In this document: one piece after another, positions 23,921-32,752 of the stretch
Layout: each line of letters opens with the position of its first letter
Numbering within the stretch: the stretch's first letter is position 1
NCBI GenBank assembly: GCA_022842065.1
Contig: JALHQH010000006.1
Location: forward strand, 325,475-389,474
Direction of reading: 5' to 3'
Length of the DNA: 64,000 bases
Source of the DNA: Caldilineaceae bacterium
GTDB lineage: Bacteria > Chloroflexota > Anaerolineae > Caldilineales > Caldilineaceae
Position numbers and translations under genes: made by a program
Notes under the pieces: generated by a model
The model's input: the letters and a program-made list of their open reading frames with translations, nothing else
Databases searched by the model: none
What the model was told of the DNA's origin: nothing

Positions 23921-26404
23921 ATGACAACACTCTACTTGATCTTAACCCTACTCTTACTTTTTGTCATTCTGCCCCTGGTCGCCTTTTTTCTCTATCTCTA
24001 CTGGTGGTCGATCCAGCGCAGCAATCCCCAATTGGATGGCACACTGACGATGCCCGGTTTTACGGCACCGGTGGAGATCCTACGCGACAAGTATGGCATC
24101 CCCCACATCTACGCCCAAAACCGCGCCGACCTGTTCCGCGCCCAGGGTTTGATTCACGCCCAGGATCGCCGCTGGCAAATGGAGCAAAATCGGCGCATTG
24201 CGCGTGGCACACTGGCCGAAGTCTACGGTGAAGCCGCGTTGGAAGCTGACCGCTTTAGCCGCACGATTGGCTTCTGGCGCGCGGCGCAGGCAGAATTAGC
24301 GACACTTGATGCCGAAACGCGCCAGGTGCTCGACTGGTATGCGGAAGGAGTTAACGCGTATGTGGCTTCCCGCCCACGTCGTTTTGGTGGCGAGTTCAAC
24401 CTATTGCGCATCCAACCCGAGCCGTGGACAGCGCTCGACACTATCGGCTACACGAAGGTTATCGCCTGGACCTTGAGTCTCAACTGGGATGCCGAATTGA
24501 CCCGTCTACGCCTCTTTAGCCAGTTGGGCGATGTCGCCGCGGCCGAGTTGGAACCAAACACCCCAGCCGCCAATCCGGCAGTCATGGAGGGGGTCGGCAG
24601 TGAGACTTTGGTGCGCTTGCAACAGACCGCCGGCTTGCTACTCAACCAATATGATCAGCTCAAAGGCTGGTTGGGCGCGGCGGCCGAAGGGGTGGGCAGC
24701 AACGCCTGGGTGCTTGCGCCGAAAGCCAGCCTTAACCGCCGCCCGCTGCTCTGCAATGATCCGCACCTGGCCGTCCAGATTCCCGGCATCTGGTATGAAC
24801 TCCATCTGAGCGCGCCCGATTTCGAGGTCAGCGGCGTCTCCTTTACCGGCACGCCAGGGGTGGTGATCGGCCACAACGCCGATATCGCGTGGGGCATTAC
24901 CAACGGCATGGTCGATGTGCAGGATCTTTACATCGAGCATCCCCATCCCGACGATCCGGCCCTCTTTGCCCAGGATGAGGAATGGGTAACGGCAACGGTC
25001 ATCGAAGAAGTGATCAATGTGCGCCGCAGTCAACCCCATATAGAACAGGTGGTGATCACGCACAATGGGCCGCTCATCACCGGGCTGCTCAAGCCGAGCG
25101 GCCCCAGGCAGCAGACCAGCGATCCGGCCGCAGTGGTGCCATTAGCCCTGCGCTGGACCGGACACGAACCGGGGCAGAGTGTGCGGGCCATGCTGCAACT
25201 CAACCAGGCCCGCGATTGGGACGAGTTTTCCAGGGCGCTGGCGGACTGGTCAACACCGCCGCAGAATGTGCTCTACGCCGACGATCATGGCAATATCGGC
25301 TATCGCCTGGTCGGCAAAGTGCCCAAACGCGAGCAGAATCTGGGCATCGTCCCCGCGCCCGGGTGGGATAGTAACTTTAGTTGGCGCGATTACATCCCGT
25401 ACAACGAGTTGCCCCAGCTTTACAATCCCCCCTCCGGCAAAATCGTCTCGACCAATAACAAAATTGTCGGCGACGATTACCCCTATTTCCTCGGCGTTGA
25501 CTTTGCGCCCGGCTGGCGCGCGGCGCGGCTGGAAGCGATGATTAACAAGAAGGAACGGCTCACCATCCGTGACATGGAGGAGATGCAGCTGGACACCCAC
25601 AGCAACTATGCCGAAGCGCTCACGCCGTGGATCACCTTGCTCAACAGTGAGGAGCCGTGGGAAAAGGCCGCACTCGACGCGCTGCGCAAATGGAACTATC
25701 GCATGGAGCCGGAAAGTGAAGCAGCCCTGGTCTTCCACTACACCGTGATTGAACTGCTGGAGTTGGTCTTTGGTGACAAGTTGGGGGCGAGCAAGCTCGG
25801 TTACTTCGGGGCGGGGCGGAGTCCCCTCTTTCTGGTCAATGGATTTCTCTGGCGGTCCGAAGCGCGGCTGTTAGAGCTGCTCAACGACTTTGAGCATTCC
25901 TATTGGTATGTGGATGCCCAAAGTGGACGCCAACGCACACGCGAAGAATTGCTGCAAGAGGCACTAAGTAGCGCCGTCAAAAAGATTCGCGAGACGGTCG
26001 GCGATAGTATGCGCCGCTGGGATTGGGGCCGCGCCCATCAGGTTCGTTATGTGCATCCGCTGGGCAGCGCGCGCCTGCTCAAGAATACCTTCAACCGCGG
26101 GCCGCTCCCCGTCGGCGGCGATGCGACAACGCTTAACTTTGCCCGTCATATTCCCCAGTTGCCCCTGGGCATGGTGCAGGTAACCGCTAGCTATCGCCAG
26201 ATTTTTGAAGTGGGTAGTTGGGACCGGGCGCAGAGTACGCTCAATGTCGGCCAATCCGGCCACCCGCTGAGTGATCACTATGATGATCAGATCATGATGT
26301 GGAAAGAGGGGAATTATCACGCCATGCCCTGGAGCCGAGAGGCAGTTGAAAAGGCTACGGTCAATCGACTGCAGGTTGAGCCGCACGCCGGTAAAGCGCA
26401 ATAA
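23921..26404 (+). CDS. Penicillin acylase family amidase
   Basis: An 827-residue Ntn-hydrolase of the penicillin G acylase family, which hydrolyses amides such as acyl-homoserine lactones, beta-lactam side chains or N-acyl amino acids. The N-terminus has one long hydrophobic helix (about residues 3-30) that could anchor it outside the membrane. The alpha-chain motif G-I-P-H-I-Y-A-Q-N is at about residue 60. Autocleavage would expose S260 in E-G-V-G-S-N-A-W-V, the expected new N-terminal nucleophile of the beta chain. C-terminal motifs include G-G-D-A-T-T-L-N and Y-R-Q-I-F-E-V-G. The acyl substrate cannot be predicted; quorum-signal quenching is one option. Confidence 0.88.
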   Translation: MTTLYLILTLLLLFVILPLVAFFLYLYWWSIQRSNPQLDGTLTMPGFTAPVEILRDKYGIPHIYAQNRADLFRAQGLIHAQDRRWQMEQNRRIARGTLAEVYGEAALEADRFSRTIGFWRAAQAELATLDAETRQVLDWYAEGVNAYVASRPRRFGGEFNLLRIQPEPWTALDTIGYTKVIAWTLSLNWDAELTRLRLFSQLGDVAAAELEPNTPAANPAVMEGVGSETLVRLQQTAGLLLNQYDQLKGWLGAAAEGVGSNAWVLAPKASLNRRPLLCNDPHLAVQIPGIWYELHLSAPDFEVSGVSFTGTPGVVIGHNADIAWGITNGMVDVQDLYIEHPHPDDPALFAQDEEWVTATVIEEVINVRRSQPHIEQVVITHNGPLITGLLKPSGPRQQTSDPAAVVPLALRWTGHEPGQSVRAMLQLNQARDWDEFSRALADWSTPPQNVLYADDHGNIGYRLVGKVPKREQNLGIVPAPGWDSNFSWRDYIPYNELPQLYNPPSGKIVSTNNKIVGDDYPYFLGVDFAPGWRAARLEAMINKKERLTIRDMEEMQLDTHSNYAEALTPWITLLNSEEPWEKAALDALRKWNYRMEPESEAALVFHYTVIELLELVFGDKLGASKLGYFGAGRSPLFLVNGFLWRSEARLLELLNDFEHSYWYVDAQSGRQRTREELLQEALSSAVKKIRETVGDSMRRWDWGRAHQVRYVHPLGSARLLKNTFNRGPLPVGGDATTLNFARHIPQLPLGMVQVTASYRQIFEVGSWDRAQSTLNVGQSGHPLSDHYDDQIMMWKEGNYHAMPWSREAVEKATVNRLQVEPHAGKAQ

Positions 26405-26437
26405 AGCGCTAAGAGCGAGAAAGATGTTATTCCTTTT

Positions 26438-26467
26438 TTGACAATTTGTGTACTATTCAAGTATAAA
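26438..26467 (+). promoter_or_regulatory. Sigma-70-like promoter candidate
   Basis: A perfect -35 box TTGACA (26438-26443) and a TATAAA -10 box (26462-26467) are separated by 18 bases. It lies 383 bases upstream of the kinase start, so the transcript would have a long leader carrying the 71-nt hairpin element B. Confidence 0.45.
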
Positions 26468-26685
26468 TAGTTTACATAGTCAGCCAAAAGTCGTACACAA
26501 ATCGTACACAAGTTGTAGATGTACCGCGGCAAAGCCTGCACAAAAATCACCTACTCATCTGACAGTCTGCTCTAGTAGAGATGGCCAACAACCCGTTGGG
26601 GAACGCGCACAGTTATAATACAGTCGCGGCAAAGCGTTTTACTCCTGTTAACGGGCAAGCTTGTGGGCAATGATGCACAATCTAT

Positions 26686-26756
26686 ACCAGCGGTTGTCAT
26701 AATTTAGCATTTTCTACACGAGTAAAAATGTTAAATTATGACAGAGCCGAGTATAC
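26686..26756. repeat. 71-nt hairpin element, copy B
   Basis: Stem 26697-26713 with 26725-26741 (17 bp, one G-T wobble) and loop CTACACGAGTA. The flanks ACCAGCGGTTG and CAGAGCCGAGTATAC match copy A at 18377. The fifth stem pair is A-T here and C-G in copy A, so pairing is conserved. It lies 94 bases before the kinase start. Confidence 0.85.
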
Positions 26757-26849
26757 GATAATCAAGCAGATCCATCAATCAGCCAAGGTGAGGAGCACGA
26801 ACCGATCTATCTACAGATCCAATTCCTGGAAAAGCAGTAGGATCCCCTG

Positions 26850-29045
26850 ATGACACTGTCGATTGGACAAACACTTCAGCAGCGCAGATACCAAATCCGA
26901 CAACGCTTGGGCCAAGGTGGCCAGGGGGCTGTTTACCTGGCCGCCGATCGTAACCTGTCGGGGCAATTAGTCGCGATCAAGGAAAATCTTGATCCATCCC
27001 CCGGTACGCAGGATCAGTTTCGCCATACCGCCTTGCTCTTGGCCAGACTCAACCACCCCAACCTGCCCCGTGTTACCGACCACTTTATCGATGCCAGCGG
27101 CCATCAGTATCTGGTGATGGATTACATTGCCGGCCAGGATTTGCTGCAGATTCTGCAGACGCGGGGTGCGCTGAGCGAGGCAGAAGTGTTGCCCTGGATC
27201 GAGCAGGTCTTATCGGCCTTGGAGTATATGCACACCTGGGTCGATCCCGTTACCCGGCGCCTGACCCCGATTATCCACCGCGACATCAAGCCCGGCAACA
27301 TCAAGCTGACCGATGACGGCCGCATCTTTCTGGTCGATTTTGGATTGGCCAAATATGAACACGGCGAAGGGACTTTAATCGGCGCGCGCGGGGTAACGCC
27401 CGGCTATTCACCGGTGGAGCAGTACACGGGTGGGACGGATACGCGCTCGGATATCTATTCCTTGGGGGCTACCCTTTACACCCTGCTCACCGCCAAAAAA
27501 CCACCAGAATCCCCTGATATTGCCGCCAATGCGACCTTAATGCCGCCCCGCCGCCTTAATGCAACGATTAAAGCGCAAACCGAGCGGGCCATCCTCAAAG
27601 CCATGCAGACGCAAGCGAGTGATCGCTTTCAACGTATCAAAGATCTGCGGGCGGCACTCTTTTCGCGCACATTGCGTTTACCAATCTCGCCGGAAAGCAT
27701 TTTGGGCGCACCGACCCAGCGCCCGCGGCGTACAGGTGGCATGCGGTTAGACACGCTGGCCATGCTGACGATTTTGGTGATCTTCACGACGATCCTACTC
27801 GTTACACTCCTACTGCCAACGGCCAACTGGTCCCGCGCCTGGATGGAGCTGTTTAATACGGCCACACCTACAACTAACCTGGCAGTTGCCCTTGTCAATA
27901 CACCACCTGCCATCACCCTAACTAACACACTGACCAGCACCATCATCTCGGTGGTACTGCCACCGGCAACGTTACCGGCACCGGCCACGGAAACAGCGTT
28001 ACCCGCAACGGCAACCCTCACGACTGTGCCGGCCACGGCCACCAGCGCATCCCCGACGCCCACCACTGTACCGGCCACGGCCTTACCCACGGCAACCGCC
28101 ACGGTGCTGCCATCGCCGACGACGGATCTAACCGCGGTGGCACAAAACATTGTCGCGCAAGCCCTGGCGGCAACCACCACCGCCATCGCCGCCGCGACAC
28201 CAACAGCGAGTGCGACGGTCCCGCCGTCACCAACGCCGTCACCAACGCCGTCACCCCTACCCTCGGCAACCCCGCGGCCCACGGATACACGCCAGCCGAC
28301 GGCGACACCCCAGCCGACAGCAACCCGCACGGCGACCCCGCGACCGACTGATACGCCAAGACCCACCGCCACCCCCGTGCCACCAACCGCCACACCGGTG
28401 CCGCCCACACCGACGCCGGTGCCACCAACCGCAGTACCACCAACCGCGACGCCGGTCCCCCCAACGCGGATAGTGCCAACGGCCACACCACCGGCGACAG
28501 CCACACGGGTGCCGGCAACCGCGACCGCGGTGCCGCCAACCGCTGTGCCGCCAACTGCCACCGTGCCGGCCCCAGCGACGGCAACCAGCGTGCCGGTTGC
28601 GGCCACGCCCACCCCCACACCGTTGCCGGCCCCGCCGACAGCGAATCTTCCCATCAATGCGGCGGTGACCATTCAAGAACCGCTCGCGTCTGTCTTACAA
28701 GGTCGCTATACCTTCCGTTGGCAGGGCAGCGTCCCCCTCAGTGAAAATCAATATTATGAATTAGTTTTCTGGCCTGTTGGTGGGGATGCGATGGGCAATG
28801 GCTTTGGACCGATCGGGGCGCGCAAAGATGTGGCCGTGGATGTTGATCTGGATCGGACCGCGGATACCTTGCCCCATCTTTTCCAGTCCGGGGGGGATTA
28901 CCAGTGGGGGGTACTTTTAGTGGAACTGAATCCCTATCGCCGCCTGGCCCATTTGGGCGGCAATCATCAATTCCGCTTTCAACGCAGCGGCGGCGGTGGT
29001 GGTGGTGGGAGCGCGCCGGCCACACCGACGCCACGCGGAGATTAG
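26850..29045 (+). CDS. Membrane Ser/Thr protein kinase with Pro/Thr-rich linker
   Basis: A 731-residue receptor-like kinase. Residues 1-275 form a Hanks-type kinase: glycine loop G-Q-G-G-Q-G-A-V, K44 in V-A-I-K-E, catalytic D145 in H-R-D-I-K-P-G-N, D163 in D-F-G-L, and the activation segment G-V-T-P-G-Y-S-P-V-E-Q-Y. A transmembrane helix follows at about 301-326. Residues 340-615 are a low-complexity stalk of P-T-A-T-P-V-P-P-T units. A compact C-terminal domain (about 615-720, F-R-W-Q-G-S-V-P-L-S and Y-x-W-G-V-L-L-V-E) would lie outside the cell and may sense a ligand. A Gly run and a Pro/Thr tail end the protein. No phosphatase is adjacent. Confidence 0.9.
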   Translation: MTLSIGQTLQQRRYQIRQRLGQGGQGAVYLAADRNLSGQLVAIKENLDPSPGTQDQFRHTALLLARLNHPNLPRVTDHFIDASGHQYLVMDYIAGQDLLQILQTRGALSEAEVLPWIEQVLSALEYMHTWVDPVTRRLTPIIHRDIKPGNIKLTDDGRIFLVDFGLAKYEHGEGTLIGARGVTPGYSPVEQYTGGTDTRSDIYSLGATLYTLLTAKKPPESPDIAANATLMPPRRLNATIKAQTERAILKAMQTQASDRFQRIKDLRAALFSRTLRLPISPESILGAPTQRPRRTGGMRLDTLAMLTILVIFTTILLVTLLLPTANWSRAWMELFNTATPTTNLAVALVNTPPAITLTNTLTSTIISVVLPPATLPAPATETALPATATLTTVPATATSASPTPTTVPATALPTATATVLPSPTTDLTAVAQNIVAQALAATTTAIAAATPTASATVPPSPTPSPTPSPLPSATPRPTDTRQPTATPQPTATRTATPRPTDTPRPTATPVPPTATPVPPTPTPVPPTAVPPTATPVPPTRIVPTATPPATATRVPATATAVPPTAVPPTATVPAPATATSVPVAATPTPTPLPAPPTANLPINAAVTIQEPLASVLQGRYTFRWQGSVPLSENQYYELVFWPVGGDAMGNGFGPIGARKDVAVDVDLDRTADTLPHLFQSGGDYQWGVLLVELNPYRRLAHLGGNHQFRFQRSGGGGGGGSAPATPTPRGD

Positions 29046-29113
29046 GCAATCTCGGGCGGCTGGAAATTTCAGTGTGGGCACGCAGTCAGCCAACGGCAGC
29101 ACGATTGAATAAG

Positions 29114-29190
29114 ACTTACGCCATGCGCTGGCTTCGCGCCGAAAGGCGGGGGCCTAGTGAGCGTGCTCAGCCGCTCAGCGCGGCGTAAGT
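29114..29190. repeat. Hairpin repeat with ACTTACGCC ends
   Basis: The arm ACTTACGCCATGCGCTG pairs with CAGCGCGGCGTAAGT apart from a two-base bulge; there is more pairing inside. It lies 69 bases after the kinase stop. Confidence 0.55.
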
Positions 29191-29257
29191 TCTGTTGATC
29201 TATGCTACGACCGACAAACTCTTCGCATAAATACATTATAGAGAAAGCAAATCGAGT

Positions 29258-29309
29258 TGGCACAATCGTGTACTGCGCATCAGGTGATGCACAGTACACG
29301 ATTGTGCCA
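29258..29309. repeat. TGGCACAATC hairpin family (copy 1)
   Basis: 25-base arms with one mismatch and a two-base loop: TGGCACAATCGTGTACTG... and its complement. The same sequence makes up the hairpin at 49658-49719; a shorter relative is at 43241-43297. The remaining bases to 29500 show no other gene or site. Confidence 0.85.
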
Positions 29310-29500
29310 TATTTATCTGCCTTATCTATTAGCCATTTGTTTGACCTGGGGCAGGCAGAGCAGTTAGGTTTTTAGAAACCTGACTGCTTGCGTGCGGGCG
29401 TGAAAGCATCCATGATCTTAGGGTTTGACGACAAAGGCAGGGCGTTGTATTGTTACCAGAGCCAACCGCGACAAAAACATGATAACACCACGGAGGAAAC

Positions 29501-30601
29501 ATGTATCGAGCAGCAGTCATTGGCCTGGGGCGAATGGGGAGCACCTATGACGATGAACAACACCAGGGGGGCACGACCTTCTTCCCCTATGCCCACGCGC
29601 CCAGTTATGCCGCCACCCCTGGCATCGAGCTGGTGGCCGGGGCCGATCCGCATGATGAGCAGCGGGCGATCTTTGGCGAACGGTGGGGGGTAGCCCCGGC
29701 CCACCTCTACCGGGACTATCGCGAGATGCTGGCCAATGAACAGATCGATATCGTTAGCGTCTGCACCACAGCGCGGCTGCGGGCGCAGATCATCCAGGAT
29801 CTGGCGCAAGCCGGGGTGAAGGCGATCTGGGCCGAAAAACCGCTGGCGCTTACCTTGGCCGAGGCGGACGCGATGGTGGCGGCTTGTCGCACGCACAATG
29901 TACAGATGGCGGTCAACTGTTCACGGCGCTGGAATCCCTTCTTTGCCGAAACCCGCCGCATGATCGCCGCCGGCGAGTTGGGGGATCTGCTGCAGATCAC
30001 CGCCTACGGCCAATGTGGCCTCTCGCACAACGGCAGCCACCTGATTGACAGCGTGCGCTATCTGGCCGGCGGCGAGGTCACTTGGGTCTTTGGCGAGATG
30101 GAATCTGACGCGGCTGCGGCGAGTGACAATGACCTGATGGGCAATGGTTATCTGGCCTTTGATAACGGCGTGCGCGCCTATTTGCGCGGGCTGCCGACCG
30201 GCGTTGCCAGTTGGGAATTTGATATTTTGGGCAGTGCGGGTCGGGTCCGGCTGGTCAACGGCTGCCTGGAGTTGGAATTGACCAAAGTATTGGCCGGCGG
30301 TCCTGGTCAGCGCGGGGTGCCAGCAAAAGTGCCGTTTCCCATGCCCCGGCAAATTCCCGGCACCGGCGTGACCATTGTGGAAGATATTGTCAACGCCATC
30401 GAAACCGGCCAACCGCCGCGTTGTTCCGGTGCGGATGGCGTGGCCGCGCTTGAAGTGGCGATGGCGCTGCGCGAGTCGCACCGGCAGGGTGGTGTCAAGG
30501 TCACGCTGCCCCTTGCCGATCGGTCGTTGTGTATGCTTTCGGCAGAGATCAAACATGATGATGTGCCGGCCCGCGTGCGGCGGCAAATGCAGGGCAGTTG
30601 A
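29501..30601 (+). CDS. Gfo/Idh/MocA family oxidoreductase
   Basis: A 366-residue NAD(P)-dependent dehydrogenase of the glucose-fructose oxidoreductase / inositol dehydrogenase family. The Rossmann motif is A-V-I-G-L-G-R-M-G (residues 5-13). The substrate-side motif is A-E-K-P-L-A (Lys expected in catalysis), with a C-terminal beta-sheet domain carrying N-G-S-H-L-I-D-S-V (His as likely acid/base). A strong GGAGGA precedes the ATG. It is closely similar in layout to the product at 38152-39246 (both have G-T/G-R-x-G-x-S/T-Y-D-x-E). It probably oxidises or epimerises a sugar, inositol or sugar acid. A strong hairpin follows. Confidence 0.88.
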   Translation: MYRAAVIGLGRMGSTYDDEQHQGGTTFFPYAHAPSYAATPGIELVAGADPHDEQRAIFGERWGVAPAHLYRDYREMLANEQIDIVSVCTTARLRAQIIQDLAQAGVKAIWAEKPLALTLAEADAMVAACRTHNVQMAVNCSRRWNPFFAETRRMIAAGELGDLLQITAYGQCGLSHNGSHLIDSVRYLAGGEVTWVFGEMESDAAAASDNDLMGNGYLAFDNGVRAYLRGLPTGVASWEFDILGSAGRVRLVNGCLELELTKVLAGGPGQRGVPAKVPFPMPRQIPGTGVTIVEDIVNAIETGQPPRCSGADGVAALEVAMALRESHRQGGVKVTLPLADRSLCMLSAEIKHDDVPARVRRQMQGS

Positions 30602-30609
30602 AACTGCCT

Positions 30610-30674
30610 GCTAACAGTGAGAAGCCGCCTCAGCGGCTAGGAGCCAGCCGCTGAGGCGGCTTCTCACTGTTAGC
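30610..30674. repeat. Perfect 29-bp hairpin (CTAACAGTGAGAAGCCGCC family)
   Basis: Arms 30610-30638 and 30646-30674 are perfectly complementary around a seven-base loop. A related, more degraded element lies at 59007-59108. It sits nine bases after the Gfo/Idh stop and could act as a transcript end, but it lacks a T-tract. Confidence 0.8.
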
Positions 30675-30868
30675 ACCGGGTTTTAACCCTGGTGCGCAAA
30701 CACCCCCTTTTTAGCGAGTTGACAGATTCCAGCAGCTATCCTACAATAGAACATACTCCTGACGCCCTCGATTCACAGTGGTCTCGCAAGTGCCAAAAGG
30801 TCTCACCTGTTCGCTGCCATCGTTTCGCAATCTACTCAACCGAACACCCAGTCAACAAGGAGGCATTC

Positions 30869-32572
30869 ATGATCCGACAGCGGTATACCTTCATTGCCAT
30901 CTGGCTCATTGCCAGCCTGCTCTTTGCCGCGTGTACAGCACCGGCCCCTGCGCCCGCCGCCGAAAGCGACGCGGCGGCCCCCGCCGCCGAAACACCAGCT
31001 GCGGCCGAGGAAAGTAGCGCAGAAACCGCACCAGCCGAGGGCGGCATCCTCAACTTTGCCTATGCGCAACTGCCGCGCAACCTCAATCCGCTCGATTCTG
31101 TCCAAGGGGTACAATCACAGCTCTTCCGCATGATCTACAACCGGCTACTGCAATATGACATTGGCTTCTTTGGTAGCCCACCGCAGCCCAGCCTGGCCGA
31201 AAGTTATGAAGTTTCCGAAGATGGCCTGACCTTCACCTTCCGGCTGCGCCAGGATGTAGTCTGGCATGATGGCGAACCCTTTACCGCGGAAGATGTCGCC
31301 TTTACCTACACCGCCGCCGTCCATCCCGATAATCCCACCTTTTGGGGCCCCTCGCTGAGTACCTTAAAAGGCTTGAGTGCCTTTCAAGATGGCACCGCCG
31401 AGAGCATTGAGGGGCTGAATATTGTCGATGAATATACGATTCAGATCACACTGGAAGCGCCCAGCATGTCCTTCTTGGACACGCTCTCCTTTGTAGGGAT
31501 CTTGCCGGAACATATCCTCGGTGATGTCCCGGCCGCAGAGTTGGTGGAGAATGAGTTCTTCATCAAAAGTCCGATTGGCACAGGGCCATTCAAAGTCGTT
31601 GAGGTGGCCGAGGATCAGTTCATCCGGCTCGAGCGAAATGATGCCTACTTCCTGGGCGCGCCCAAGTTGGCCGGGATCAATTTCATCTTCCCAGACAGCA
31701 CCACTGTTGCTGCCGGCTTTGAGACCGGCGAAATCGATCTCTCCAGCAGTCTCCCCACCGAGGATATTGAACGCTTCCTGGACAATCCCGATTACACTGT
31801 CGTCTTTCAACCGAGCAGCGTCTTCTGCAATGTAACGGCCAACGTCGAGCGGCTGCCCAAGAATATACGCCATGCAATCCAATTTGCCATCGACCGCGAG
31901 ACGATTACCGATGTCCTCTTCCTGAATTCGCAACTCTCCACGCCCTTTTACCACCATTTGGGGCAGGAGTTCCTGCAACCGAATCCCTTGACCAAAGAGA
32001 TCACCTACGATCCCGACCAGGCGCGGGCGTTGGTACAGCAGTCGATTGATGCCGGTGAATGGGAAGCCGATCATGTGCTCGACTACATCTTCAGCGGTGA
32101 AGAGCCATCCGAAGAGATCCTCTTTATTCAACAATTCCTCGCCGATATCGGACTAAACAGCGAATTGCGCGGCGTCGGTGACCGGGCGGCCTTCAATAAG
32201 GTCTATCTGGAAGATCATGATTTTGACATTGTCTCCGGCTGTAATGCCTATGGGCCAGAGCCGGATTCAGCCAACATCTACTACAAGTGTGGTTACGGGG
32301 CAGAGCAAGGGGGCTACAATGCCAGCCTTTTCTGCAACGAACGGGCCGATGAATTGCTGGAAGCCGGTCGCGCCGAGACCAATCTGGAGGCACGGATTCC
32401 GATCTATCAAGAGCTACAGGGTATTCTCGATGACGAGGCTGCGATCATCCCGATCCGGCTGAGTGTCACCAGTTGGGTAATGACCAGCCGCCTCAAGGAC
32501 GCCACACCGCAGTATTACGGTCACCTGACCAACTACGACGCGATTGAAACGTGGTATCTGGCCGAAGAGTAA
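30869..32572 (+). CDS. Family 5 ABC substrate-binding lipoprotein
   Basis: A 567-residue peptide-type binding protein. The ATG at 30869 follows AAGGAGG and begins a signal peptide ending in the lipobox L-F-A-A-C; an upstream frame opening at 30692 is rejected since its extra residues lack signal character. After an Ala/Pro-rich linker the mature domain starts G-G-I-L-N-F-A-Y and has L-A-E-S-Y-E-V-S-E-D-G-L-T-F-T-F-R-L-R, F-T-A-E-D-V-A-F-T-Y and G-T-G-P-F-K-V. It is not a close paralogue of the SBPs in the P-type ATPase array. Two permease genes follow, forming an SBP-B-C transporter set. Confidence 0.9.
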   Translation: MIRQRYTFIAIWLIASLLFAACTAPAPAPAAESDAAAPAAETPAAAEESSAETAPAEGGILNFAYAQLPRNLNPLDSVQGVQSQLFRMIYNRLLQYDIGFFGSPPQPSLAESYEVSEDGLTFTFRLRQDVVWHDGEPFTAEDVAFTYTAAVHPDNPTFWGPSLSTLKGLSAFQDGTAESIEGLNIVDEYTIQITLEAPSMSFLDTLSFVGILPEHILGDVPAAELVENEFFIKSPIGTGPFKVVEVAEDQFIRLERNDAYFLGAPKLAGINFIFPDSTTVAAGFETGEIDLSSSLPTEDIERFLDNPDYTVVFQPSSVFCNVTANVERLPKNIRHAIQFAIDRETITDVLFLNSQLSTPFYHHLGQEFLQPNPLTKEITYDPDQARALVQQSIDAGEWEADHVLDYIFSGEEPSEEILFIQQFLADIGLNSELRGVGDRAAFNKVYLEDHDFDIVSGCNAYGPEPDSANIYYKCGYGAEQGGYNASLFCNERADELLEAGRAETNLEARIPIYQELQGILDDEAAIIPIRLSVTSWVMTSRLKDATPQYYGHLTNYDAIETWYLAEE

Positions 32573-32573
32573 G

Positions 32574-32723
32574 ATGAGAAGATGACAGGATGACAAGGTG
32601 ACAGGGTGACAAGGTGACCTGCCGGGTGACAGTCTGACCTGCCGGGTGACAATCTAGGGCATGACCCATTCATGCGCTAGACTGTCACCTTGTCACCCAA
32701 TCACCTTGTCATCTTGTCATCCC
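32574..32723. repeat. GATGACAAG/GGTGACAAG tandem palindromic element
   Basis: The left side repeats 8-9-base units (GATGACAGG, GGTGACAAGG) and the right side repeats their complements (CACCTTGTCA), so the whole can fold into a long hairpin. The same units form the in-gene insert at 15795-15897. It separates the SBP from its permease. Confidence 0.85.
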
Positions 32724-32752
32724 TTCCATCGTTTCATGCAAGATAGACAGCC

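Noticed and set aside
27629..28672. 347-codon antisense frame inside the kinase gene
   Set aside because: It mirrors the Pro/Thr low-complexity stalk (Val/Gly-rich on the other strand), a composition artefact.
32574..32723. Possible CRISPR array
   Set aside because: Units are only 8-9 bases with no spacers, and the second half is the complement of the first.
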